Source of the DNA: Marinibacterium anthonyi | GTDB lineage: Bacteria; Pseudomonadota; Alphaproteobacteria; Rhodobacterales; Rhodobacteraceae | Reading direction: 5' to 3' | NCBI GenBank assembly: GCA_003217735.2 | Contig: CP031588.1 | Span: 114,195 to 178,194, forward strand | Length of the DNA: 64,000 nucleotides | Part shown: in pieces, positions 51,042 through 61,609 of the stretch | Numbering within the stretch: position 1 is the stretch's first letter | How the letters are laid out: every line of letters begins with the position of its first letter | Program-made: the position numbers and the translations under genes | The notes under the pieces: generated by a model | The model's input: the letters and a program-made list of their open reading frames with translations, nothing else | The model's database searches: none | Told to the model about the DNA's origin: nothing

Positions 51042-52826
51042 TCAGATCCAGAGATGGGCGAAGATAACGGCCAGCCCGGCCAGGCAGGCGGCGACGGTCG
51101 GCACCACCTTGCGCGATCCGATCAGCCCGAAGGAGATCAGGCCAAGCCCCACCGCGATCCGCACGCCGGCCCACAGTGCCAGAACCGGGTGTTCGGCCAG
51201 CGCCAGCAGGTTCGGGTTGGCCACCATGCCCAGCGGAATGATGTACAGCCCGACGCCAAGCGCCATCGCCGTGGTCGCCACCTTCAGCCAGTTTTCCCCG
51301 ATCATCCCGGCGGCGATGAACACCGCCCCGCAGACCGGCGGCGTGATTGTCGACAGCAGCGCGAACCAGAAGACGAACAGATGCGCCTGCAGCGGCTCCA
51401 GCCCCAGCTGGGTCAGCGCCGGCCCCGCGACCGATACGCAGATGACGTAGGCTGCCGTCGTCGGCACCTCCATCCCCAGGATCAGGCAGGCCAGCGCCGT
51501 CAGCAGCAACGAGGGCCACAGCAACCCGCCGGATCCTTCGAGGATCAGCGATGTGATCTTGACCCCCAGCCCGGTGATCGACAGCACCCCGATCACGATC
51601 GAGGCGCACAGGATGATCGCCGCGATCATCGACACCTGCGAGGCGGCGTTCAGCACGGCCGACGCCAGCCGGTCGGCGATCTGGCGGGGGTTGAAGGTAA
51701 GTTCCGCGTTGAAGAAAAGCAGCGCGGTGGCGGCGATGACCGACAGCGCGGCGGAATATTCCGGGGTGAAGCCAATGACGAACATCGCCACCAGCAGCAC
51801 CGCGAAGGGGACCAGGAAGAACAGCGACGTGACGATCACGTCGCGCGCCGCCGGGCGGTCGGCCACGTCGACCGCGCGCAGTTCGAACCGCCGGGCATAG
51901 GCGTTGATGCCGACCCAGACGGCCAGGAAATAGAGGATCGCGGGCAGGATCGCGGCGGCCACGATGGACGTGTAGGGCACGCCCGTCAGCTCGACCATGA
52001 CAAAGGCCCCTGCCCCCATCAGCGGCGGCATGATCTGCCCGCCCGACGACGCCACGGCTTCCACGGCGGCGGCGAGGCGCTTGGGATAGCCCAGTTTCGT
52101 CATGGCCGGCAGGGTGATCGCCCCGGTCGACGCCACGTTGGCCGAGGCTGAACCCGAGATCGACCCGAACAGCGCCGAGGACAGGACCGACACCTTCGCC
52201 GCCCCGCCCTTGAGCCGGCCCGCGGCGGCGGAGGCCAGGTTCATGAACCCCTGCCCCGCCTCGCCCGCGTTCAGCACCGCGCCGAAGATGACGAAGATCG
52301 CCACGACATTCACCGACACGCCGGTCAGCGACCCCCAGATGCCGCCTTCGGCAATGGTCAGCGTGCCCAGGAACGACGCCAGGGGCGTGCCGGAATGGCC
52401 GAACTGGCCGGGAATGTATTGTCCGTAAAGCCCGTAAAGCAGCGCCAGAAGCGCCACCAGCGGCAGCGGCCAGCCGATGGTGCGGCGCGCGGTTTCCAGC
52501 ACCACGGCCAGAAGCACCACGGCGATGCCGGTCTGGAATGGCCCTTCAAGGAACCCGTACTGGTCGATCAGCACGTTGCTGTTCCACGCCACCCACAGCG
52601 CCGCGCCCATGCCCAGCACCGCCAGCACCGCGCCCGTCAGCTTCTGCCACCGGGACTCGGCCCGCCAGACCAGCGCAAAGGGCAGGATGAAGGCCATGTG
52701 CAGCGGGCGGCTGACCAGGTTCGGCACAAGGCCCGAGAACACCAGCGCAAGGTGAAAGGCCACGAGGGCCACGGCAAGGGCGATCCATGCGCCCTGGGCG
52801 GCGCGGCTGCTCGTTTCGTTCGTCAT
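51042..52826 (-). CDS. TRAP transporter fused permease (4TM/12TM, TAXI type)
   Basis: This 594-aa membrane protein fuses the small DctQ-like and large DctM-like TRAP subunits. It has a hydrophobic N-terminal quarter with four helices, then the GQIMPPLMGAGAFVMVE and ITPPVCGAVFIAAG motifs that mark the TRAP-TAXI permeases. It works with the TAXI periplasmic protein encoded just upstream to import a small organic anion with Na+ or H+. The ATG at 52826 follows a hairpin in the 47-bp gap; the upstream extension to 52979 lies inside the binding-protein gene. Confidence 0.92.
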   Translation of the reverse strand: MTNETSSRAAQGAWIALAVALVAFHLALVFSGLVPNLVSRPLHMAFILPFALVWRAESRWQKLTGAVLAVLGMGAALWVAWNSNVLIDQYGFLEGPFQTGIAVVLLAVVLETARRTIGWPLPLVALLALLYGLYGQYIPGQFGHSGTPLASFLGTLTIAEGGIWGSLTGVSVNVVAIFVIFGAVLNAGEAGQGFMNLASAAAGRLKGGAAKVSVLSSALFGSISGSASANVASTGAITLPAMTKLGYPKRLAAAVEAVASSGGQIMPPLMGAGAFVMVELTGVPYTSIVAAAILPAILYFLAVWVGINAYARRFELRAVDVADRPAARDVIVTSLFFLVPFAVLLVAMFVIGFTPEYSAALSVIAATALLFFNAELTFNPRQIADRLASAVLNAASQVSMIAAIILCASIVIGVLSITGLGVKITSLILEGSGGLLWPSLLLTALACLILGMEVPTTAAYVICVSVAGPALTQLGLEPLQAHLFVFWFALLSTITPPVCGAVFIAAGMIGENWLKVATTAMALGVGLYIIPLGMVANPNLLALAEHPVLALWAGVRIAVGLGLISFGLIGSRKVVPTVAACLAGLAVIFAHLWI

Positions 52827-52842
52827 GGTCCGGAAGGGTTCG

Positions 52843-52864
52843 GCGCGGGGGAAGCCCCCCGCGC
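52843..52864. other. Intercistronic hairpin between TAXI binding-protein and TRAP permease genes
   Basis: GCGCGGGGG and CCCCCGCGC form a 9-bp stem with a 4-nt loop directly after the binding-protein stop (52874). It is placed where differential expression hairpins are found in solute-binding transporter operons. It has no U-run. Confidence 0.55.
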
Positions 52865-52873
52865 TTTGGGTTG

Positions 52874-53818
52874 TCAGTTGCCGGGCACCGCGATGCCGGC
52901 TTCCTTGTAATAGCGCAGCGCACCGGGGTGGAAGGCGGTGGTCACCGTTTCCATCAGCTCGGGCGTCACGCCGTTCCACCAGGGCGAGGTGCCGCCCATC
53001 TTCGCCTTCTGCTCCCAGAAGGTCTTGGTCAGTTCGTATGCGGTGTCGTCATCCATCAGCGTGGTCGTGAATGCCGCCACCGGCAGCGAGGTTGTGATCA
53101 CGTCACCGTCCTGCCCGGCATAGGTGCCGGCGGGGATCACGGTGCGGGTGCGGCCGGTTTCGGCCACCTCTTCATCGGTCATCGACAGGATGGTGACCGG
53201 GGTCGACGCGGCGGCTTCGACCACGTTGGGCGCCGGGAACGAACCCGAGGTCACGAAACCGTCGATCTGGCCGTTCTTCAGCGCGTTGACCGCATTCGAC
53301 AGCTCGGCATCGGCCACCTTGACCTTGTCGGTCAGCCCGAAGAGGCCCAGGTATTTCTCGCCCTCGGTCGCCCCGAAGGATCCCTTGCCCAGCATGATCG
53401 TCTTGCCGGCCATGTCCTCGAGCGTGGTCGCGCCGCTGTCGGCGGACATCACGAAATGCATCGTCAGCGAGGGGATCGGGAACAGCGCGCGGATCTCGTC
53501 GAACTGCGGCGCGCCCTTGCCTTCGAACATCGCCTTGCCGCCTTGGGCCAGGCCGACCAGCGCCGGCGGCGTGGTGAACACGTAATCGGCGCCGCGTGCG
53601 CGCACCTCCATCACGTTCTGGACCGATCCCTGGCTTTCCTCGACAGTTACCGAGATCTCGCCATCGGTGCCGGTCTTCAGCGCCTCGGCCAGTTCCACGC
53701 CCATCTGGTAATAGGACGATCCGGACTTGGCGGACTTGTAGGTCACCCGCGTCTCGGACGCGGCGGCGGTTGCACAAAGAACAAGCGTTCCAGCGACAAG
53801 CATCTTGTAAAAGGTCAT
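52874..53818 (-). CDS. TAXI family TRAP transporter solute-binding protein
   Basis: This 314-aa protein has a signal peptide (residues 1-20, ending ATAAAS) and the TAXI family pattern TYKSAKSGSSYYQMGVELAEAL. KTGTDGEISVTVEESQGSVQNV and GKTIMLGKGSFGATEGE follow. The ATG at 53818 is preceded by GGGGGAGGATTTCC; the frame extends to 53860 but is not needed. It is co-transcribed with the fused permease. The ligand is unknown (glutamate-like in characterised family members). Confidence 0.92.
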   Translation of the reverse strand: MTFYKMLVAGTLVLCATAAASETRVTYKSAKSGSSYYQMGVELAEALKTGTDGEISVTVEESQGSVQNVMEVRARGADYVFTTPPALVGLAQGGKAMFEGKGAPQFDEIRALFPIPSLTMHFVMSADSGATTLEDMAGKTIMLGKGSFGATEGEKYLGLFGLTDKVKVADAELSNAVNALKNGQIDGFVTSGSFPAPNVVEAAASTPVTILSMTDEEVAETGRTRTVIPAGTYAGQDGDVITTSLPVAAFTTTLMDDDTAYELTKTFWEQKAKMGGTSPWWNGVTPELMETVTTAFHPGALRYYKEAGIAVPGN

Positions 53819-54044
53819 GGAAATCCTCCCCCATCGTCGTTCCGGCCAAGCTGCCGGCAAGTCGCGCGGACCATGCAGATGCCGGCGGGGAATGTCCAGT
53901 TGAACCCGATCCTTTCCGCCGGCGTGAGGCGGGAAACCATTCCCTTTGGCCCCGCCCGGGATCCGGGGTCAGAACAAGCGGGGGAAGGGGATGGCCCGGG
54001 TCAGCAACGGCCCGGGTCCCAGGCGGTGGCGCATTCCCCGTCTG
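53819..54044. other. Gap between two leftward operons
   Basis: 226 bp lie between the TAXI operon start and the end of the Dpp-linked operon. I see no gene and no clear terminator. A promoter for the TAXI operon should be here. Confidence 0.4.
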
Positions 54045-54962
54045 TCATGTCGTGTCGCGTTCGATCCAGCTGATCGTGTCGCTGCCCCGTGTTCCGGTCA
54101 CGACGCCGCCGCGCAGGATGCAATAGGCCTCGGCGATCACCCGGCCGACGACCTTGCCCCCCGCCTTGGCCGGATCGCCGCGCCGCACCGGGCAGCCTTC
54201 CCATTCCGGGCGCTGCCATTCTTCGCCGGGGGCTTCGAACCCTTCGATCCCCGCAGGGCCGATCAGCACGGCGCGGCCCGGACCGGGGTGGACCGTCTTG
54301 CCGATGGCCGTGCCCGAGTTGGGTGCGTCATCGTCAGGGTCGATATGATCACGGATGGCCGAAACGGCGAGCTCCGCCAAAGCGTGACAGGGGAAGATCG
54401 TGTTGTGCAGGACGGCGACCGCGATCCCCTGCCCCGTGTAGTGCGCCGATCCGATATCGTCGCGCGCCCCGACCGAGACGGAGTTTCCTAGCGCGATATC
54501 CCCGGCCAGGTTCAGGGCGATCAGCCCCGCGTCCAGCTGCGGATCGGCGTTCAGCGCGGTTTCGATGGCCTTGGCGGGCGCCGCGCCTTCGGTCATGGCC
54601 CCAAGCGCCACGAGGTTGGGCGGCTGCCCGTCGCGTCCCGCCATGTTGGGCAACCGGTGGCCCGTCATCAGCCCCGTGGCCGGATCGCCCGGCGTGAACT
54701 GCGACAGGGGTTCGGGCCGGTCGGGACCCGACGACATGAGCACCGCGTGCCGCGCGCCCGCGACCCGGACAAAGGCGGGCTGGGACAGCAGCGAATGCGC
54801 CCCGCCCCGCTGCGTGCCCAGGTTGATGAGCCTTCCGTCGAGGATCACCGAGAGCGAGACGAACCCGCCGATGGCCCCCCGCCCCACGGCTTCGACCGCT
54901 TCAAGGCCCGCAAGGGCGGCACGCGCCGCGCCGGGGCCGTAGACTGCTATTCCGATAGTCAC
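54045..54962 (-). CDS. Uncharacterised 305-aa protein at the end of the Dpp operon
   Basis: This 305-aa protein begins TIGIAVYGPGAARAALAGLEAVEAVG and contains GGFVSLSVI, TGHRLPNMAG and TISWIERDTT. I do not recognise the family with certainty. The short N-terminal beta-strand with the following helix and the many Gly residues suggest a compact alpha/beta fold, perhaps Ntn-hydrolase-like. It has no signal peptide. It starts 8 bp after the stop of the transporter ATPase gene, so it is co-transcribed with a peptide-type importer and may process the imported compound. Confidence 0.7.
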   Translation of the reverse strand: MTIGIAVYGPGAARAALAGLEAVEAVGRGAIGGFVSLSVILDGRLINLGTQRGGAHSLLSQPAFVRVAGARHAVLMSSGPDRPEPLSQFTPGDPATGLMTGHRLPNMAGRDGQPPNLVALGAMTEGAAPAKAIETALNADPQLDAGLIALNLAGDIALGNSVSVGARDDIGSAHYTGQGIAVAVLHNTIFPCHALAELAVSAIRDHIDPDDDAPNSGTAIGKTVHPGPGRAVLIGPAGIEGFEAPGEEWQRPEWEGCPVRRGDPAKAGGKVVGRVIAEAYCILRGGVVTGTRGSDTISWIERDTT

Positions 54963-54970
54963 TGTGTCAC

Positions 54971-56709
<1,739 letters not shown>

Positions 56710-56713
<4 letters not shown>

Positions 56714-57603
56714 CTTTGGCGCTGCCTCGGGTCCAGGGCCTCGCGGATGCCGTCGCCCAGCAGGTTGAAGCCCAGGACGGTGACGGCGATGGCGAGGCCG
56801 GGAAAGATCATCATCCAGGGTGCGCGGCTGATCAGATCGCGCGAGGAGGACAGCATGAAGCCCCATTCGGGCTGCGGCGGCTGCGCGCCGAGGCCCAGGA
56901 AGGACAGCCCGGCGGCGGCCAGCACGGCGGTGGAGACGCCCAGTGTGCCGATGACGATCAGGGTGGGCACGACGTTGGGCAGCAGGTGGACAAAGATCAG
57001 CCGGACATGACCGGCACCCGCCGCGACGGCCGCTTCGAAATAGGGTTTGCCCTTTTCCACCAGCACGACGGAATGGGTGACCCGGGCGTAAAACGGGATC
57101 GAGGCGATGCCGATGGCAATCATGGCGTTGGTCAGGCCCACGCCGAAGATGGCCAGGCAGGCCAGTGCGATGACGATCTCGGTGAAGGAAAACAGCACGT
57201 CGACCAGCCGCATCAGCACCCGTTCGGTCCAGCCCGAGGAATAGCCCGCGACCAGTCCCAGAAGCAGGCCGCAGGTCAGGGAAATGCCAACGGCAATGAC
57301 CCCGATCTGCAGGGTCAGGCGCGCGCCGAAAAGGATGCGGGACAGCACGTCGCGGCCGAAATCGTCGGTGCCCATGGGGTAGGACATGGACGGCGGATCA
57401 AGGCGCGGGCCGGCGGCCATGCGCAGGGGATCGTAGGGCGCGATCACCGGGGCGGCGATGGCGCAGAAGACCAGAAGCGCGACGACGAACACGCCGATCA
57501 GGCCCGAGGGGCTGGCCAGCAGGGCGCGCCAGAAGCTGCGGCTGCGGGCGGCGCCGGCGGTGGCGAGGTCGTCGGCCAGGTCTGTGGTGGAACCGTGGAT
57601 CAT
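56710..57603 (-). CDS. ABC transporter permease, DppC type
   Basis: This 297-aa permease has the DppC N-terminal helix, TDDFGRDVLSRILFGARLTL and the coupling region FEAAVAAGAG. It overlaps the DppB gene by 4 bp upstream and the ATPase gene by 4 bp downstream. The longer frame to 58041 lies inside the DppB gene and is rejected. Confidence 0.93.
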
Positions 57604-58523
57604 GACGAATACCGGATGCGGGGGTCGAGGAAGGCATAGGCGACGTCGATGACGACCGATGCCAGCGCGACGATGGTGGCGAAGAAAAGGATGAAGCCCT
57701 GGATCAGGGGATAGTCGCGGGCAAAGACGGCCTCGATCGCCAGGCGGCCCACCCCGTTCCAGGCAAAGACGTTTTCCACGACGATGGCGCCGCCCATGAG
57801 GTAGGCGAACTGCAGACCCAGCATCGACACCACCGGCACAAGGCCCGAGCGCAGCGCGTGGCGATAGAGCACGACGGATTTCGGCAGGCCCTTGGCGCGG
57901 GCGGTGCGCACGAAATCCTGGTCGAAGATGTCGATCATCGCCGACCTTGTCAGGCGCGCCAGCACGGCGGCGTTGGCCAGCCCCAGTGTCAGCGCCGGCA
58001 GGATCAGCGACCGCCAGTCGCCGCCCGCCACGGGCAACCATTGCAACTGCAAGGCGAAGAGGAACAGCAATAGCAGGCCCAGCCAGAAATGCGGCATCGA
58101 CACGCCGACGATGGCCAGCACCATCGCCCCCACATCCACCCAGGTGCCGCGCTTGTAGGCGGCAATGAACCCCAGGCTCATGCCGACGACAACCGCGATG
58201 GCCAGCGACGAAATCGTCAGCGCCAGGGTCGCGGGAAAGCGGGTCAGCAGGATGTCCAGCACCGGCTGGTCGCCGACGATGGAATTGCCCAGATCGCCGT
58301 GAGCCAGGCGGCCGATATACATGAAGTACTGGGTCCAGATCGGCTGATCGAGGCCAAGGCGCGACCGGATCGCCTCCAGCTCTTCGGGGGTGGTCTGGAA
58401 ACTGCCGTACATGATGCGCACCGGGTCGCCCGGCACCAGGTGGATCAGGATCGTCACGGCGATCGTCGCGATCCAGATCGTGACCAGCGCCGCCAGCAAC
58501 CTTTGAACGATGAACTTGCCCAT
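57600..58523 (-). CDS. ABC transporter permease, DppB type
   Basis: This 307-aa permease has the DppB signature at the N-terminus (VQRLLAALVTIWIATIAVTIL, then HLVPGDPVRIMYG) and the coupling region VRTARAKGLPKS. The ATG at 58523 follows AAAGGAGCCCC; the frame reaching 58883 lies inside the binding-protein gene. It is co-transcribed with the binding protein, 59 bp upstream. Confidence 0.93.
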   Translation of the reverse strand: MGKFIVQRLLAALVTIWIATIAVTILIHLVPGDPVRIMYGSFQTTPEELEAIRSRLGLDQPIWTQYFMYIGRLAHGDLGNSIVGDQPVLDILLTRFPATLALTISSLAIAVVVGMSLGFIAAYKRGTWVDVGAMVLAIVGVSMPHFWLGLLLLFLFALQLQWLPVAGGDWRSLILPALTLGLANAAVLARLTRSAMIDIFDQDFVRTARAKGLPKSVVLYRHALRSGLVPVVSMLGLQFAYLMGGAIVVENVFAWNGVGRLAIEAVFARDYPLIQGFILFFATIVALASVVIDVAYAFLDPRIRYSS

Positions 58524-58546
58524 GGGGCTCCTTTCCGGCTGAAGCG

Positions 58547-58574
58547 GCCGGCGCGGCCCGAGGGTCACGCCGGC
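58547..58574. other. Intercistronic hairpin between binding-protein and permease genes
   Basis: GCCGGCG (58547-58553) pairs with CGCCGGC (58568-58574) right after the binding-protein stop. It is the third hairpin of this kind in the window (with 8340-8360 and 52843-52864), each directly after a periplasmic binding-protein gene. Confidence 0.5.
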
Positions 58575-58582
58575 GGATCGGA

Positions 58583-60157
58583 TCAGCTGTCGCTGATGGT
58601 CACGTCGAGGAAGTTCGGGTGCAGGAACGGCCCGACCTTGAAGCCCTGAACCTCGGGGCGGACGGCAAACACCCATTCCCAGCCGGGCGAATAAAGCCCG
58701 ACGTGCACGGCGTTCTCCATCAGATACTTGATGACCGCCTGCACCTTTTCCAGACGCGCTTCGGGCTCGATCGTGGTGCGGGTTTCTTCCAGCATCGCGT
58801 CCAGTTCGGCGTTCTGGAACCCGGAATAGGCGCCCGGCGAATGCCACAGCTGGTACAGGATGTCCGGGTCGTACCAGGACCACGTCATCATGTCGAAAGT
58901 GCCGGAGCTGTCGGCGTCGGGGCTTTCGTTCTGCTCCTTCACGCGGGCGTTCATGGTGCCGATATCCATGATCTCGATATCCGCCTTGATGCCGACCTGC
59001 GCCAACTGCGCCTGGAAGATCTCGGCCAGCTTGTGGCGGTTGCCGCCGGTCCAGACATACATCGTGGTTTCCAGAGGATTGGACGGGCCATAGCCCATTT
59101 CCTTCAGCAGCTCCTTGGCCTTTTCGGGGTCGTATTCATACCCGTACTGCTTGCAGAAATCCTGGTCGTTGCCAAAAACGCCGCGGGCCACCGGGCACCA
59201 TTCGCGGTTGGTCAGCCCGCCGTAGATGATGTCGATCGCCATCTGCGGATCGGTCGCATAGGCCACGGCCTGGCGCGCGCGGATGTCGTCGAAGGGCGGA
59301 CGCGAGACGGTGAATTCCCAGAACACGTCCTGGCCGGTGTTTTCGGCCACCATGATGTCCAGGTCGCCTTCCTTCCTGATCGCCTCGATGTCGTCGAAGG
59401 GCGGTTCGGCGATGTCGACCTCGCCGGTGCGCAGCGCGGCCAGGCGGGTCTGGGGTTCGGGCACGGTGCGGATCACCAGCCGGTCGAATTTCGGCGCGCC
59501 CTTGTTGTCGAAGGGTTCGCCGAAGTTGACGTAATCGGGGTTGGAGTCCAGCACGATCTCGTCGCCCTTGACCCATTCGACAAGGCTGAAGGGACCGGTG
59601 CCGATGGCGGTGGACGACCCGAAGGTGTCGGCGGTGTTGGTGTCGCAGATCATCGACGAGAAGCTGTCGGCCAGGAACGGCAGGAAGGCGCCGAACTTGC
59701 TGCCCAGCGTGACCTTGACGGTCAGCGGATCGACCACGGTGACGTCACTGATCGGGCCCCAGCTGGTGCGCGTCAGGCTGGGGGTGTCGCCGAAGGCGCG
59801 GTCGATGGTGAACTTGACGTCGTTGGCATCGAAATCGGTGCCGTCATGGCACTTGATGCCTTCGTTCAGCGTAAAGGTGTATTCCAGCCCGTCGTCGCTG
59901 ACCTCCCACGACTTGGCCATGTTGGGGCCGGGGTTTCCGTCCATGTCGAAGGCCAGCAGCGTGTCATAGATCTGGTCCCAGACCTGCATCGACAGGGTGC
60001 TTGTCGCGCGGTGGGGATCCAGGCTGGAGATGTCGCCGTAGCGCGCCCAGACCAGTTCCTGCGCCCCCGCGCCTGCGGCCGCGATCGCCAGCGGCGCGGC
60101 GATCGCGGCCCCCAGAACCGTCTTTCGCCAGAGTTTTTCCAAATGTCTTCCGTCCAT
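58583..60157 (-). CDS. ABC transporter solute-binding protein, family 5 (second Dpp-type system)
   Basis: This 524-aa protein has a signal peptide (residues about 10-34, ending AGAQ) and the family-5 segments YGDISSLDPHRATSTLSMQ and CHDGTDFDANDVKFTIDRAF. I choose the ATG at 60157 because GGAGGCGAAGG lies directly upstream; another ATG lies at 60172. It leads the operon SBP-DppB-DppC-DppDF-unknown protein. The ligand is a peptide or similar compound and cannot be inferred more exactly. Confidence 0.93.
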   Translation of the reverse strand: MDGRHLEKLWRKTVLGAAIAAPLAIAAAGAGAQELVWARYGDISSLDPHRATSTLSMQVWDQIYDTLLAFDMDGNPGPNMAKSWEVSDDGLEYTFTLNEGIKCHDGTDFDANDVKFTIDRAFGDTPSLTRTSWGPISDVTVVDPLTVKVTLGSKFGAFLPFLADSFSSMICDTNTADTFGSSTAIGTGPFSLVEWVKGDEIVLDSNPDYVNFGEPFDNKGAPKFDRLVIRTVPEPQTRLAALRTGEVDIAEPPFDDIEAIRKEGDLDIMVAENTGQDVFWEFTVSRPPFDDIRARQAVAYATDPQMAIDIIYGGLTNREWCPVARGVFGNDQDFCKQYGYEYDPEKAKELLKEMGYGPSNPLETTMYVWTGGNRHKLAEIFQAQLAQVGIKADIEIMDIGTMNARVKEQNESPDADSSGTFDMMTWSWYDPDILYQLWHSPGAYSGFQNAELDAMLEETRTTIEPEARLEKVQAVIKYLMENAVHVGLYSPGWEWVFAVRPEVQGFKVGPFLHPNFLDVTISDS

Positions 60158-60251
60158 TGCCTTCGCCTCCATCAGCTCCGTTCACGGCGCCTCTTCCCGA
60201 GGCGCGACTGACGTGAAGGCTCGGCAACGGGGGCGGGGTCAGGCAAGGAAA

Positions 60252-60333
60252 AATTTCATAAAAGATCTTTGCAATTTCATAAATGATGCTTTCTGCAGGG
60301 CAGCGATTCAGAAAACCTTTCACTTATGAAATT
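60252..60333. promoter_or_regulatory. RpiR operator candidates, three AATTTCATAA repeats
   Basis: AATTTCATAA occurs at 60252-60261 and 60273-60282, exactly 21 bp apart (two helix turns), and in inverse orientation at 60324-60333. The repeats fill the region upstream of the binding-protein gene and lie just beyond the end of the RpiR-type regulator gene. The regular spacing suggests cooperative binding by the RpiR-type protein. Confidence 0.55.
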
Positions 60334-60336
60334 CGA

Positions 60337-61191
60337 TCAGTCGTTACTGCCGCTTTCTTCAGCCCATTGTGTATGGATCGACTCGATGTACTTCAGGCGC
60401 TGCACTGCCGAATCGCCGGTTTCCGATGCCACGCGGGCGCAAAGATAGGTGATCAGGCTGACCGGGGCGGTCATGGATCCGAACAGCGTCGGCCCGTCGC
60501 TGCGCCCCCTGAGGATCACATCCGCGCCCCGCTTGTCGCCGGCGGCCAGCGTGTTGGTGACCAGGATGATCCGCGCCCCTGCCCTTCGGGACGATCCGAT
60601 GACATTGCGCAATTCCGGGTTCCGCCGCCCCACGCCGAAGGCCAGAACCGTGTCGGCGGGCTTGATCGATGCGAATTCCTCGGGCACCGGAAAGCCGCTG
60701 AGAGGGATCATTCGGATGTCGGGGAAGACCTTGATCAGCATGGCCCGCGCGAACAGCGCCAGCGGATAATCCTCGCCGAACCCCACCACCCACAGCTTGC
60801 CCGCCCCGCACAGCATGCGCACCGCCTGGTTGACCTGGTCGGCCGGCAACGCCTCGAACGACCGGACCAGGTGCTTGACCTCGGCATCCAGGTATTCGCC
60901 GGTCGACAGCATGCCACCCGACAGCGCCGGCACCTTGGGCACGGCGGCCTCGGTGCCCTTGGCGTCGCGGACTTCGCGCTGTGCGTCGCGGTAACCGGAA
61001 TAACCCAGCCGCCGGAACAGCCGCGCCGCCGTCGCCTTGGACACGCCGGCCTGTTCGGCCAGATCGGCGGCGGTAAAGCGGCCGACCGCGCTGACGTCTT
61101 CCAGCAGGACATCGGCCAGCCGCCGCTCTCCCCTGGGCATTTCGTCGTAGGCGGTCAACAGGCGTTGCGCGATGTGGGACGTGTCTTCCAT
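60337..61191 (-). CDS. MurR/RpiR family transcriptional regulator
   Basis: This 284-aa regulator has an N-terminal RpiR helix-turn-helix (FTAADLAEQAGVSKATAARLFRRLGY, residues about 39-64) and a C-terminal SIS sugar-phosphate-binding domain (GKLWVVGFGEDYPLALFARAML, GARIILVTN). It is directly upstream of the Dpp-type operon on the same strand, with about 180 bp between. The three AATTTCATAA boxes lie in that gap. It probably controls uptake in response to a phosphorylated or sugar-like ligand, which is unusual for a peptide transporter. Confidence 0.9.
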   Translation of the reverse strand: MEDTSHIAQRLLTAYDEMPRGERRLADVLLEDVSAVGRFTAADLAEQAGVSKATAARLFRRLGYSGYRDAQREVRDAKGTEAAVPKVPALSGGMLSTGEYLDAEVKHLVRSFEALPADQVNQAVRMLCGAGKLWVVGFGEDYPLALFARAMLIKVFPDIRMIPLSGFPVPEEFASIKPADTVLAFGVGRRNPELRNVIGSSRRAGARIILVTNTLAAGDKRGADVILRGRSDGPTLFGSMTAPVSLITYLCARVASETGDSAVQRLKYIESIHTQWAEESGSND

Positions 61192-61292
61192 GATCCGGAT
61201 ACCGTCTTCCGTTTCCCGGGGTGTCGTCAGAATCTAATGACTGCCGCCACCGGGGTCCACGCGATTCCCTGCCCCCACCTGGCGGGGACTTG

Positions 61293-61334
61293 GATTCGGG
61301 GCCGTGGATCCGGGGCCTTCGATCCGGGGCCAGG
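61293..61334. repeat. Three tandem 14-bp repeats (iteron-like)
   Basis: Units begin GATTCGGGGCC at 61293, GATCCGGGGCC at 61307 and GATCCGGGGCC at 61321, with an exact 14-bp period. The 11-bp core is identical in two and differs by one base in the first. Position upstream of repA suggests a binding array. Confidence 0.6.
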
Positions 61335-61511
61335 GGTGCGGCGGTCGGATAACGATGCGGAGGTCGTAAGGATCCGAATTATATCATTATATTTCAATGC
61401 CTTGAAGGTGTTCTTTAAGAGATTGCATTCACAGCCCCCCTGCCCTTCTTGGCGGTCGGTCGTCAAAAAACTGTTGTATGGGAATAAGTTGCGTGCCATC
61501 ACTTCTGTTGA

Positions 61512-61542
61512 CGCCAGATTGCGAAATTCGCGCGTTCTGGCG
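61512..61542. promoter_or_regulatory. Nested palindrome upstream of repA
   Basis: CGCCAGA (61512-61518) pairs with TCTGGCG (61536-61542). Inside lies a second inverted repeat GCGAA-A-TTCGC (61521-61531). The whole sits 68 bp before the repA start. It may be a RepA/RepB binding site or operator. Confidence 0.5.
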
Positions 61543-61609
61543 ACGAAAGGCAAACGACCCATCAAGAGGTCACCACAAAAGGTCATACGGGCAGTATGAA
61601 ACGGGCAAC

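Larger units (their letters stand above)
61192..61609. other. Control region between rpiR and repA
   Basis: This region of about 420 bp without a gene holds three tandem 14-bp repeats at 61293-61334 and an AT-rich stretch at 61,376-61,400. A nested inverted repeat lies at 61512-61542. It is the upstream region of repA, where promoter and partition sites of repABC replicons are found. I find no exact 16-bp palindrome of the known parS type. Confidence 0.55.
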
